This document shows, in pieces, positions 45,801 through 57,340 of a stretch of 64,000 bases of DNA (positions within the stretch are counted from its first letter, which is position 1; each line of letters begins with the position of its first letter). Under the pieces are notes generated by a model. The model saw only the letters and a program-made list of their open reading frames with translations. It was not told where the DNA came from and did not search any database. The stretch covers positions 5,501,040 to 5,565,039 of the forward strand of contig CM053275.1 of NCBI GenBank assembly GCA_028583415.1, written 5' to 3'. The stretch comes from Protea cynaroides (Eukaryota > Streptophyta > Magnoliopsida > Proteales > Proteaceae). A program made the position numbers and the translations under genes.

Positions 45801-48800
45801 ACAGAATTGAGTGCTTTTCATTTCATCTTCTTTTTCTTTTTCAATTTTAAACAACTAATCAACTTGATAGAATTTGGTTCTCATTGAATGCTCTAAAACT
45901 GTTGCATCATATACTTAGTTATTAACCAGTCATCCCTCAAAGGTTAGTGCCTTTCACAATATCCCATATAATACCAAGAAAAATTTTTAGGTCATTGATA
46001 TTCATTTGGGGCTACAGCAAATTTTCAGCATTATTGACTCTTGGCTGAATTGAAGTAGGTGTTATTCAGGTGGTGATTGAAATTCAACTACTAAATCAAC
46101 TTTTCTTGTCATTTTGTATCATAAGGCTGATCTCCCTACTTATAAGGATAGAATAACAGAATAAGGGACGATTGTTCTCCTATCCACAAATTTGACACAT
46201 AAATATATGCTAAATGTGCATAAAACATTCCCAGAAATAAAGTACATCAAGAAGGTAGGGCCATTGAAATAAGTAGAATGTATAGCAAACAACACATCAT
46301 ATGCATCCTAATTCCTAAATGTTAAACAATGATTATACTATTTCCCCAAGCATGGAAGAAAAAAAATCAAGAATACCAACTTAAAATCAGCCCGAAATAT
46401 ACGTTTAGGTGGAAGCAGGCAAACAACCAAAAAAATATATATATAAAAAATTATGACAAGAATGCAGGAATTGGAAATTTTTTAACCAAATTGAACCAAT
46501 GTCCAGCCTGGCCTGGCTCAGTTTGGCCCAAAGTACAGCCTAAATATGGCCTGAGTAGTGTCCCTGATTAAAACAGATTTGAAAAATAACCTCCATTCAT
46601 TGCAGTCTGACTAGAACTAACCTTCGCAATTTCAAGTAATATGTGTACATTATTAGGAAAACGTTGTAGCAATTCAGTGAAAAGCTCCAAACCACCTGGG
46701 AATCAAAGAAAATGATTTAAGTAACAAACTAAATAAAATGTCAACGATAGTAAATTATGGCACGCATGTATGAGGGAGTTGGTACAGGTTACTCTCAAGT
46801 CTCAAGACTCAAAATCATGCCAGGAGTACCACGATTATTGAGCTGAATTCAGTAATTCAGAAGCCTGGTCTGATCTTGATGGTCCAACCAGTTAAGCCTC
46901 CACCAAGCTTCAAATGGCTGGGCCAACCCTTAGACCAACATTTCCCTTAAAAAATTGACTTTTCCATGGACCCGCTAACACAGATGGTTGGAACAGAAAA
47001 CCAGATTGTTGGATCATCAATGATCACCAGCAAGGCCAACTTGCCTACCCTATATTTTCTATAAATGTCACATTTCTTCTAAAATCTCTCTATTAGAAAG
47101 AGAAAAAAAACACTCTAGCCTTCACATTTCCTCTCCCCCTCCCTTCCCCTTCCCCTTCCCCTTCCCCTTCCCCTTCCCCATATCTTTTGTTCAGGGTATA
47201 CAATGACAAGTTGAGAACCCTCTAGCCTCTGACAACTTCAAATTCTTCCCTTTGCTTTTTATAAGATTTCATATACCTCCCTTTGCCCAATAAAAAGAGA
47301 CAGAACTGACAGTTGAGTGAATTCAGCAAATTATGGTTATTGTCATTTACCAAGAATATTACTGGTTGAAGACCAAAAATAGTTTACAAAGAGGAGGCTG
47401 TTGAGAAGTTTACAAAGCCAAACAGCAACAACGATACCACTGCAATCAAGGAGATACTTCAATCTCCAATAGATAGGAAGCATCATTCAATAAATAAAAT
47501 AAAATAAAAAAGATAGGAAGCATCTAACAAAGAAGCTATGAGAAATTCGATCCGAAATCCAAGTTGTGGTAGGTGGCATCATCTCCTTTGCCAGTGCTAG
47601 CTTATGTGGTCACCCAAAATATAACTTCCTTGTCCACAAGCCCAAGAACTATTATAAACCCTAAAAATAGGCCTTAAAACAAATCAGGTTTACAATATTA
47701 ATCTCATGGACATGAAACCAATCATCTTCCACCTGTTGACAGGTGAAAATTGAGAACAGCTCAAGAATAAGCCCAAACTAAGTAAATTCTTTGTTTGCAT
47801 GGTTCCACATTTGGTTAACTGGTTGAGTGTAAGAGAAAAGCCCATCAACCCTTCCCCTTTTAATTTAATATCTAAACAACCAAAGTAATAACATCTTAAT
47901 CTTAAAAGAAAAATATTATTCTCCAAATAAGAGGATAGATTTTCTACCTTTGTAATCATTTGAAGCAATGCAACACTGGGCCTCAACATACCGCTGCATG
48001 CAAGGAAAAAGAAAACGGTTAATGCACAGCTGAAGTAGAAAACTCCAAATTTATAAAGATATGTCAAGCATTAAATGCTCCCTGGTTGAAAAATGAATGA
48101 CTATAAGATTTTATTAACCCTTACCCACCACCCAACCCCCACAGGAAAAAAAAAAAAAAAAGGGTCAATGATCAGTCAGCCAGCTTTTTATTTACTGTAT
48201 TCTTAAGGAGTTTTTCTCGAATCATTGATTGACATAAAAAAAAGGTGATAGGTTGGGATTGGTACAGTACATATATCCATCAAATGAATATCATTTTGGA
48301 TGGCCCCTCCGTAAGGATTACATTGCCCCCAATTTTATGAAATACAAGATGCCCATTGAATAATAAAAAAACGTGGATATTTAAGGGATCACAGATCTTT
48401 GAGACATTCCAAACATAAGGACTGTTTATTTTTAAAAAAATGAAAATTATCACAAGGTGCATAGCTGATCTAATGTTGAATCATAAAATCAAGAGCCAAG
48501 AGTTAGACTTGATGTTTTCATTACCAGAATTGTTAAAGTGAATGAATGGGTAAGAAAGTTGGTCAAATTTTTTAATAGATACTGATTGAAAAAGAAAAAT
48601 AAAAATCACTATCAAGAGTTTCTTGCTCTCTAACCAGCTGATCTAAATTAGCATCCCAAAACACCTAAGGAAATGGGTAGAGGGCATCCAGACTGAATAT
48701 TTACATGCTAAAATCAATAATAAGAAACCAAATGTGGACCTTGATCTCTGCTAGTATACCATTAAAAATTTGAGAAGACCATTGAAATTGCATTATTATG

Positions 48801-51800
48801 AATCATACAGTGCAAATTCAAGCAGGTGCCATGATGACAAAAAGTGGAGGAAAGCTTGAACAAATATTTGATGTATGAAGACATCAGAAGGCTATGTTTT
48901 ATATTTACCTGCAACCAACGGCTAGAGTCAAAATGATCAAATGGAGGCCTCCCACTTCTATTTGGTGTCTGGGATTTATCAATAAAAAACATCAATGGAT
49001 ACTCAAAACATTTCACACCTTATCAATAGATATCTCAATAAAACATATTAATTTCCTAAACTAGAGAAAAAATAATTGATTTTTCCAAGCAAGCAATCAC
49101 AAAGTTAATTTTCAAATGATTAAAAGAAAAGAAAAATACTAGAAATTTCAGGTTTAGGTTAGATTGATTTTGCTGGTATATATAAGCATACACCAACCAA
49201 GACATTTCAGTATTTAGGCTAAACAAGTAATATAGCTCAAACCGTAGAGTGATGAAAGTTGATTACATGACTAAAACAGCTTAAAGCATGCTAACACAAC
49301 CAAACCCAACTCAAGCATTGACTGTGCTAGACTTAGAGAAGTGTGGAAGAGGTTCAGCTTCAGTGCGGGTTGGCCATTCCATGGTTGTCAAGGCATTGCC
49401 TAGGCGCCACCTATGGACAAGGTGCTTCTACCCTAGGCATGCTGTTGCTTTTCTGTATGCACAAAAGACACCCACCTTGATCACCTGGGTATCGCCTAAG
49501 CAATGCCTTGGCCTGCCTTGTGACCTGGGCAGACGCTTTGTGCAAGTCTGCTTTTTATTTTTATTTTTATGTTTTATATAAACTTAATTCTTTTTCTGAC
49601 TGTTTAATTGGCTTGTGCATAGTTGTCAAGGCGTTTCCTAGGCAATGCCTAAGCGTCCAGACAGTTTTTCAACCCCTAGGAAATTGGTATTTGTAGCATC
49701 TTTATTGCATGTATGAAGTACATATACGCACCATAATGCAAACAATAAAAATTGATGCTCTAACCCCCTCTCTTTTGTATAAATACTCTTACGGAAGATG
49801 TACCCTTACATGCCTTGGGAATGCCTTGGGTAAACCTAGTCGCCCAGGCACCCCTCCAACGCCTTGGATCTCCTTGACAACTATGGGCTTGTGTATAGTG
49901 TTCTGCTACAATGATCCATGGAATCATGCATGTGATAAAAAATAAAATAAAATAAAATAAAATAAAATAAAAAAGAGAAGAGAGGGCTGAATCGATAATG
50001 ACACACTCAAACTTTCCGCAACTCCATGTCTCCACCCTTCTGCGATTCTCGCAATGGCCACTACCACCGGTATGTTTCCTCTGCCTCCTCCTCCTCCTCC
50101 TCTGTTTCTGAACCTGTTATTTCTGTTTCTCTTCCTGTTCCTGTTCCTGTTCCTTCTTCTTCTCTATTTCTGCTTCTGTTCCTGTTCTTTCTGTTTCTGT
50201 TCCTGTTTCTTCTTCTTCTTCTGTCTGTCTTTGTTTCTGTTGCTGTTCTGCATCTTCTTTTCTGTTAGGCGGCACCTGACCACCGCCTTGGACAGCCTAG
50301 GCATCTGGCCATCTCCTTGGATCGCCTTGCCACCCTAACAACTATGGGCCATTCGATTCTGGATACTTTCCAGTGTCGAGTGTATACAAGACAAGTCCAT
50401 TACCAATGGAAATGTGACATATCACATGTAGGGGACAAGTAGTCAAGTCCAGTAACAGATAAGTGTGTTTTGGTAGAAGTACCTATGGAATAAAAGCACC
50501 CAGAGTCTTGACAGTTTTTGACATGTTTTAGGCTCATCTGTAAGACTGTAACAGACATCTTTCTTGCTGAGTCCAAACTGGACTGGACCGTAACCCTTCT
50601 ACTTTTATATGAGCAGCACCAACAGAGCCAACCCAAGTTGTACCCCTACTTCAAGTTGGTTAGTTTTAGCAAGATGTAGCGAGCTAAAATACATTCATTG
50701 GACATAAATCAACAGCTTATCTGTCTTTATATTGAAATCATGTAAATATGTATATATGTACAGATGTACCTATAGCGATCATATAATTTTGAAAAGTTGT
50801 GGACGAGGCTTTCAAATAATGGATTATTTATTATTTATTTTATTTTTATTTTTTTTGGTGGGGGTGGGGGGGGATAGGTAGGACCCCAAGTAGAATTGAA
50901 CTCATGGCCTCTTAATTGTGAGGTGTTAGTATTTACCAAATGAGCTACCCCCTTGAGAAAATCAAGGAATACTCATTAAAAAAGAATTAACAATGTGAAG
51001 AGACAGCTTTAAAGATCCATACGAAAATAATATAACCACAAACCTGCGGAAATAATGAAATGATATCCTTGGCTGAAACACCCAATTCAGCTAAATCTGT
51101 AATAGCCTCCAATATGTAAGGGCAATGCCTGTCCGAAGGATGATCAATGTAAAAAAGAATAATGTACAAAAGAGATCTATGAAAATGAAAAAAAGCATGA
51201 AAGCAGATACATTTCTAATTCATACAAAGATAAGGGCAATTGGCAATGTTGATCCAAGGGTTCACAGCATGGGCTTGCAAATTTTTAATGCACATATAAC
51301 ATGTCCAAAGACTACAGTCATGTTGAATTTCCAAATCAGGAACAAAGAACAATATAATGAGACTGAGTATTTTGATGAGCGAACTAATGTAGTTTAAAGG
51401 AGAAAATGAACAAGACAACATGCACACACGCACACGAAAGAGAATTTTTGGGATGGGAAGGGGTAATCACAGAATTAAGGTAAGGCAGAAGCAAGGCAGT
51501 CACCTGACTGGCCCAGGAATGTGCCTGGGGCAATAGGCATATATAAGACTTAAGATGCACACTCCCAACACCGTGCAAAATTGGGAAGTTTTGGCTGAAA
51601 TGTTCTTTTTTTTTTTTTTTTTGGTCCCCTATATTTTCAGTGTATAAAGAATACAACTAAATTCTCTTAGTTCTTGCATGGTAGCTGCTCTACATAGGTA
51701 ACAGCTGCTATTACTGTGCATGAGCTGTGGGTTCTTCCTGGAGAAGTTGTGCAACTTTCACAGAACCCAAGGCACATTCTTGGTGTTCTTGTATAAATTG

Positions 51801-54800
51801 CAGGAAGAAGAAAAACAAATTTCCCCCTTTGATCCAACCAACAGCTGGATTTTGTTTTCCTTTTCTGGAGGGGTGGACAGGTTCCCAGAGAACTGATGAG
51901 GATGCAGAAATGAAGGTAGGATAGGAGTAGAGACCAAAAGAGTCACTGATCTGCTTACCCCTCTCCCTCACTCACTCACACACACACAATACAGTTAGCT
52001 CAAAAAGCAAATCAGTCTGAAAATCAAGATTTAAATAATGTTATGCCAACGAGAACTTAATTACATTCTTCAGAGCCTATTCATACACCAAGTTTAATGA
52101 TCCTAAACTGGTGTAGTGAATTCTGAAAAGCCATCAATGATCCTCCATAGGCCCAGTGATCTTATTGATAAAGACAGACATAACCAATCAGGATCTAGAT
52201 AATGTTATGTTCTAAATAAAATTGACTTCCATTATTCACAGCCTGCATGGACACCAAGTATATTGGGTCTCTGCATGGTGTAGTGGGAAACCATAATCAG
52301 ATCTGGTAACCAGTTTGAATCAAGATGTAAATAATGTTATGCTCTAAAGAAAACTGAACTCTGTTCTTCACAGATGGTGATATTAGTCCTTCAATTTCTG
52401 AACCTTTTCTGATTTTACTTCACTTGATGCAGCCCCTGGTTCATGATGTCAAAGGACACAAAGCATGCATAGAAAATACTGTAATGGATATTTTACAGAA
52501 AAGTCAGGTATAGAAATTTTCTACTTATAATCTACTAACAGCTTCAGAAAACCAGAATTAATGCATCTAATAGTTTAACCACTCCTAAGATGCAGCAAAG
52601 CACTGACCACACCAGACAAGAGCGAAGATAACATTATGCATCTTCACTGAGTATTTTGAGATTCAGTATGAAGAACACATTCAGATAACAATTAAATGTT
52701 CATTCCCAGGAAAACAAATAGAAATTTGAGAGATAATCATATAAACAAGAAAGAATAAGATACCAAATTTATTACAGTTCAGTTAACAAAATGGATCGTT
52801 AGATTATGCTACTTGGCAGACCTTAAACACTCTTTGTAACAAGCAATTGCAGCACGATTATGTCTAGAATTCCGATAAAGCTTGCCCATGGTTAGGGTCA
52901 TCCGCAAAGTCCTTGCTTTGCTTGGAATTCCCTCCATCTGCATAACAAAACAACAAATGTATATTTTAAACCAATGAAACTACAACCATCATAACAAGTT
53001 TTATCATGTTTTAAGCATCCTGTAACAGAAGCCAAAAAAAAAATCTTTTTCTATTATATATATATATATATAGACGTATACCTTTTTCCTGTTTCAAAGT
53101 AGAATGATATGAGTTAAATGTACCATTGAGGACTCTTACAATATTATTGTTGTGTATTTCTTATAATCGTTGATTGACATAAGTGAGCAAGAGACACAAA
53201 TTGCACATGACAAAGAAAACACTGACGGAATAAGAATCAGTAAGTCAATCACTAAGAAGATTTTACGAGTAAAATTAATAGGAAGAAGGGTGGGTTCCTA
53301 TATGCCAATTGTACGAACCCGTTCCCATGTGCCCACTACTTTTTTCCACATGGACAAGATGTGACATTTTGAGTGTTAGATAGATACAGATCTTCCTAGA
53401 TAGGCCACATGTTGAATTGGTGGCCTATCTCAACCAAATGATGGGGATTTCCTCATATTTTTTTATGGTCACTGCTCTTTAAGCAGTTGCACAAAGAATC
53501 TAACCCTTCTGAACAAATCTGCAACCACTATTTCCTATGTGTGTCTGCACATGAGCATGTGGTTGCAGATTTGATCCCAGATTTAACATGAAATGCACTA
53601 ACAAGGAGTCTCAGAGCTCCAGGGAAAGATCAAATCTTTGATCTATTAGATGCATTGGGTGTCGCTTGGGAGATCAGCCAGTCCTTGGCCATGGTAGCCA
53701 AATAATTTCAACAGCATAGCACCTTCGCTTACTAATCAGAAAGGGAAAGGGGAAAGGAAAAAGATATAAACATTTGTTAAGAAAACAGAAAAAATTTGGA
53801 AACTACGGAGCACAATGAGAAATGAAGATCATTAATTGCTTCTTTTTTTCTTTTCTTTTTTTTCATAAAGTTAACATTATTTACATTCATTCCATAACAC
53901 TCCCTACCCAGGATCAAATTGACAACCAATAAATTTGACAGCAAATTAATGTACTGAACAAGAAAGTTGAGAAGAACCTCAGCAAGCGCCGCACGGTTCT
54001 CACTTAGTGCACAGTGGCATAGAGTAATTTTGAATTTCACCTGTCATGAAGGGGGATATATTAGTTATAAGTTTGTCAGATTAAAAAAATCTCAAATTAT
54101 CTGAAAGAGTCTGCAGGAAATGAAACAAAAACTGAAATAGCAACTGAAAAACAAGAACCACCTCATTTTCATTAATTGCTGAAATGTTCATCGAATTTGG
54201 AGAAGATGATCGGTTTGATGTGGACAACGAGCTTCTAGAAGAAGTATTTTGTTTAGGAATAATCTTACAATGCTGCAAAGCTTGCTTGTATGCATACTGT
54301 CAACAGAAAAATGGAAGCTTCATGGATATCCCTCCTTAAAAAAAAACGGAAATCTTGAAGAAAACAAATTTGTTATCCATAACCACATTGTTACAGGAGG
54401 ATATGGTCCAAAGATATACAAGGGGATTCAATTCTAGATGAGAATATAGAATTGGAATTCCAAAGTAGACAGATAAATTAAACTAGAGTTGGCAAGATCT
54501 TCCTTGGTTTTGAAGGACAAATGGACTCTAGTATTCAAACACCGATACAGAGAAAATAGGGGGGGGGGAGGCCAAACGGCTGTATGTAGAAAAACTCCAT
54601 CAACAAGATACTCTACAAGGCATCACTTACCCAAATAAGAAGTTCTGTCTCTCTAGCTAAAGAAGTCACAATTAATTATCCACATGCAATAATATGAATC
54701 AAAGTTTCAGGTATGAACCACAATAAGTTGCTTAAGCTAAAAAAAAATGCTTAAGCACTAGTCAACCTTGACAGTTCAAGAACATATGAACATATGTCCA

Positions 54801-55637
54801 TAAGGACCAGATTTAAGATGATTGCTTTAGAGAATAACCAACTTTTAGCTTCTAAGGTCCGACTCCTGAGATATGTTATTTTTGCTGAGGTAAGTAGCAG
54901 AAAATAATCAACCTTAAAGTTTGACATAATATCATAAATAATTTAGAAGGCAGATATGAACTCATTAGATGGTTGGAATATTATGCAAGACAAGTTTAAA
55001 ATCTTTTTTTTTTCCGGTAGAAAGTTTAGAAACCATTCATTAGCTAAAATGAATAATAAACCCCTACCAATGCCCGTCGATATTCCTTTTCCCCATACAA
55101 CGAATCACCAAGAAGCACCTGCAACCGGATAATACGATTCATTTTCTACATTAATCATCAATGATAAAAAGAAGCATAGAAAGCATCACTTAGTAAACTC
55201 GCACAAATTAAGATCTTTTGAGCATCTTCAATAAGAACCGAAGAAAAAAAAGTAGTTCAAAAGTATCATAATTACCAAGTGTTCAGCCTTGACATACGGA
55301 GTGGTTTCAGCATTTGTAGCAGAAGATGAAGATACAAGGAAGCAACCCTGCCCGATACAACGTCTTTAGATTAACAATGATGCAACGTACTAAAAACCTT
55401 CAAAAAATATATCAAAAGTACCAAAATAGTGGAAAGGGATGGGGAAAGAACAAAACTTGAGGCGCTAAGTTAGTACTTGAGTTCGGTAAAATGTTGTATA
55501 GCTTCGCCTTCAAATGATCAAATAATAAATGTTCAAACTTCAGAAAGAGAGAGAAAGAGAGACATTACAAGCATCTGAGCAGAGTCATAGAGACCGTGAT
55601 CAAGAAGGGTAGTGATTTGATCCTTCGGTACATCCAT
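42832..55637 (-). CDS. APC7: Anaphase-promoting complex subunit 7 (18 exons, 561 aa)
   Basis: Exons 5' to 3': 55569-55637, 55276-55347, 55068-55118, 54162-54296, 53978-54040, 52822-52937, 51044-51128, 48909-48968, 47948-47993, 46622-46695, 45435-45485, 45164-45364, 45019-45063, 44799-44892, 44495-44640, 43472-43701, 43265-43325, 42832-42918. All introns are GT-AG and phases close over 1686 bases. The protein starts MDVPKDQITTLLDHGLYDSA, has a Ser-rich linker at about 81-98, TPR helix pairs from about 110 to 530 (for example ALKLVGDVHA, GRNGDAVSLLERYLKDWADD, AQVFAATNMLQEALSHYEAA) and an acidic tail from about 536. Length and order match plant APC7, about 558 residues. APC7 is a nuclear scaffold subunit of the APC/C ubiquitin ligase that destroys cyclins and securin. 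Intron 7 (2.1 kb) carries several transposons. No frameshift or stop was seen. Confidence 0.95.
42972..43252. mobile_element. Tourist-like MITE in APC7 intron 17
   Basis: Terminal inverted repeats GCTCTCTTTGGTAT and ATACCAAAGAGAGC are perfect. The interior is AT-rich with palindromic ATAATTAATTAT-type words. Flanks are TAG and TAA, close to the TTA/TAA site of PIF/Harbinger MITEs but not an exact repeat. Confidence 0.75.
46487..46570. repeat. Degraded GGCC-rich repeat fragment in APC7 intron 10
   Basis: AACCAATGTCCAGCCTGGCC and TCAGTTTGGCCCAAAG resemble the interior of the GGGTGTCAA elements. No termini remain. Confidence 0.35.
47136..47180. repeat. CCCCTT microsatellite in APC7 intron 9
   Basis: About six to seven copies of CCCCTT run in tandem, a pyrimidine-only tract. 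Confidence 0.9.
49380..50346. mobile_element. hAT-type element in APC7 intron 7 (outer)
   Basis: Ends are CATGGTTGTCAAGG and CCCTAACAACTATG, flanked by an exact 8-base duplication GGCCATTC (49372-49379 and 50347-50354). Subterminal words TTGCCTAGGCG and ATCGCCTTG/GCCTTGGAC occur at both ends. It is 967 bases long including a second member of the family, and encodes no transposase. A pyrimidine-rich CCT/TTCCTG run fills about 50080-50265. Confidence 0.88.
49618..49885. mobile_element. hAT-type element of the same family (inner, nested)
   Basis: Ends CATAGTTGTCAAGG and CCTTGACAACTATG form a perfect 14-base inverted repeat. An exact 8-base duplication GGCTTGTG lies at 49610-49617 and 49886-49893. 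It inserted into the outer element, so it is younger; its ends are also better preserved. Confidence 0.9.
50822..50957 (-). mobile_element. tRNA-derived SINE in APC7 intron 7
   Basis: On the minus strand a tRNA-like head GGGGGTAGCTCATTTGGTAA supplies an A box (TAGCTCATTTGG), and GAGTTCAATTC supplies a B box about 40 bases on. The element ends in an A-rich tail (AAAATAAAAATAAAATAAAT). It differs from the Au SINEs. Flanking duplications were not found. The family is not named. Confidence 0.65.
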
Positions 55638-55760
55638 GGTCGACGCGCGTCAAGGACTCCCTCAAAAAACTCGATCTCTCTCAAAACACTTTCAAATTTC
55701 CGAAACGCTTTCAGTCACACTCTCAGCGACTGTTCTCTCTCTCTCTCTCTCTCTCTGCAT
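55638..55760 (-). promoter_or_regulatory. APC7 5' leader with GA microsatellite
   Basis: Immediately upstream of the ATG is the palindrome GACGCGCGTC (about 55641-55650). A GA tract (TC on the plus strand, about 55734-55756) lies roughly 100 bases upstream, a common feature of plant leaders and core promoters. No TATA box was identified. Confidence 0.4.
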
Positions 55761-57340
55761 AAACAGTCCAGAAGAAAATGGAACTTCCAAGTTCTAAATT
55801 CGAATGCATGCTATTATTAGTATTATCAAGAGTCGTGACTTTGAGGCACGGTTTACTTAAAAAATGAATCGATTACATCATTGCATCTCCCACCAGTTGA
55901 TGTCGGTATCAGTCATGTCCAAAACCATTTGACGGCATATGAATCTAATGAGAAACTGACCCATGACTGATATCTTATATGATAATACTAAAATAGAATC
56001 AAATCAGATCAGGGATCGATTAAATCCAAACTGTTACGATTACTTGAACCATGAATGGGATAAAGGTGTCCTCAACCTATGGATCCGGTGTTCTTGAAAA
56101 TCAAAGGAATTTTCTAATTGATATTCTTAAACTGTCAAATAATTTATAATTTTATTTTAGAAAAAATTTCCAACAATGCCATACTATAGGTTGGCTCATG
56201 TGAAAATTTTTGTTGTCTTCTCTCTCCTCTCTTAACCTTATGAGCTCATGTGAATAATATTTTTTTTTTCTATCATTGATGTAGAATGAGAGATTCCTTC
56301 CACGCTGATTGGGTCGGAAGTCCTCTCATTTTTTTTCCCTCTTATTATAACACAATTCTCATCAGGAATGACATAATGGTAAATACACTTTTGCACTTTT
56401 AAATTATTTTTATTTTTATCTCTGCCTTATAAAAATTTTTGGAACAAAACAAAGAACAATCAAAATAAGGTTATATGTTCTAAACACACATATAAAGGTA
56501 TCATTCAAATAATATCAAAATCAAAATGTTTTACTTTACAAAACTTCACATCCAACTAAGGTTGTAAATCCAAAGGATCCAATGTTACATTGACACGTGG
56601 GCAATCCAATATAAAATAATATTAAAAGAGTCAAGGAATCGGGAATCGGGAATCGGGAATCAGGTGTCGGATCAAAGATCGGCCACTCTCAAAACCAATA
56701 CGAATCAGCCAATATCAATACCTTCAACCATGCATCCAACTAAACGGCGCCGGACTTGTTGACTGTAATGAATAGTCAAGTTCAAAGGCCAACCCTTTTA
56801 AGGCTTCACCACATCAGATATCACTTGCCTACCCTGATTCCTGGCACCCATGATTCGAGATTCTTGCACTGTTTTTTTCAGTTACCTAATGATCTTGATG
56901 AAAGAAAAAAGCTGGCCTAAGTTTTTCTCAAGAAGGGATCCTCCAAGTTTCCACCAGATGAAACAAGCTTATCCCAAAAACAAAGGCATCAAATCCATAT
57001 GAATTGAACCAAGTTCTCAGGTAAAATACCAACCAACAAGAAGAACCACAAGTATCAAAACCATATGAACTGCATATTGTGTACACTAGAACAGTTATAT
57101 CTTTCAATTAGGTCAATATTGATACCCTTGATCAATTGTGTATCATACTCACATGTGGATGTAATCTTATGATCCTCTTCTTTTCAGATCGTCCAGAAAT
57201 CCAACCAATCTTTAGCTGCATTTACATTTCTACATAATACAGGCCATTCTCTTTGAAATTGCAATAAAATGAAAGTAAGTAAAAAAATTACAAGTTCATA
57301 CATTGCCAGCTGAAGCAGTAACTCCTCAGAACCAACAGGG
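55761..57340. other. Intergenic region between TON2 and APC7
   Basis: This region must hold the APC7 promoter and the TON2 3' untranslated region. It is AT-rich. AATCGGG is repeated in tandem about three to four times near 56637-56662. No gene or bounded transposon was recognised. Confidence 0.6.

Noticed and set aside
47690..48067. 125-codon minus-strand frame
   Set aside because: It covers APC7 intron 9 and reads exon 9 in a non-coding frame.
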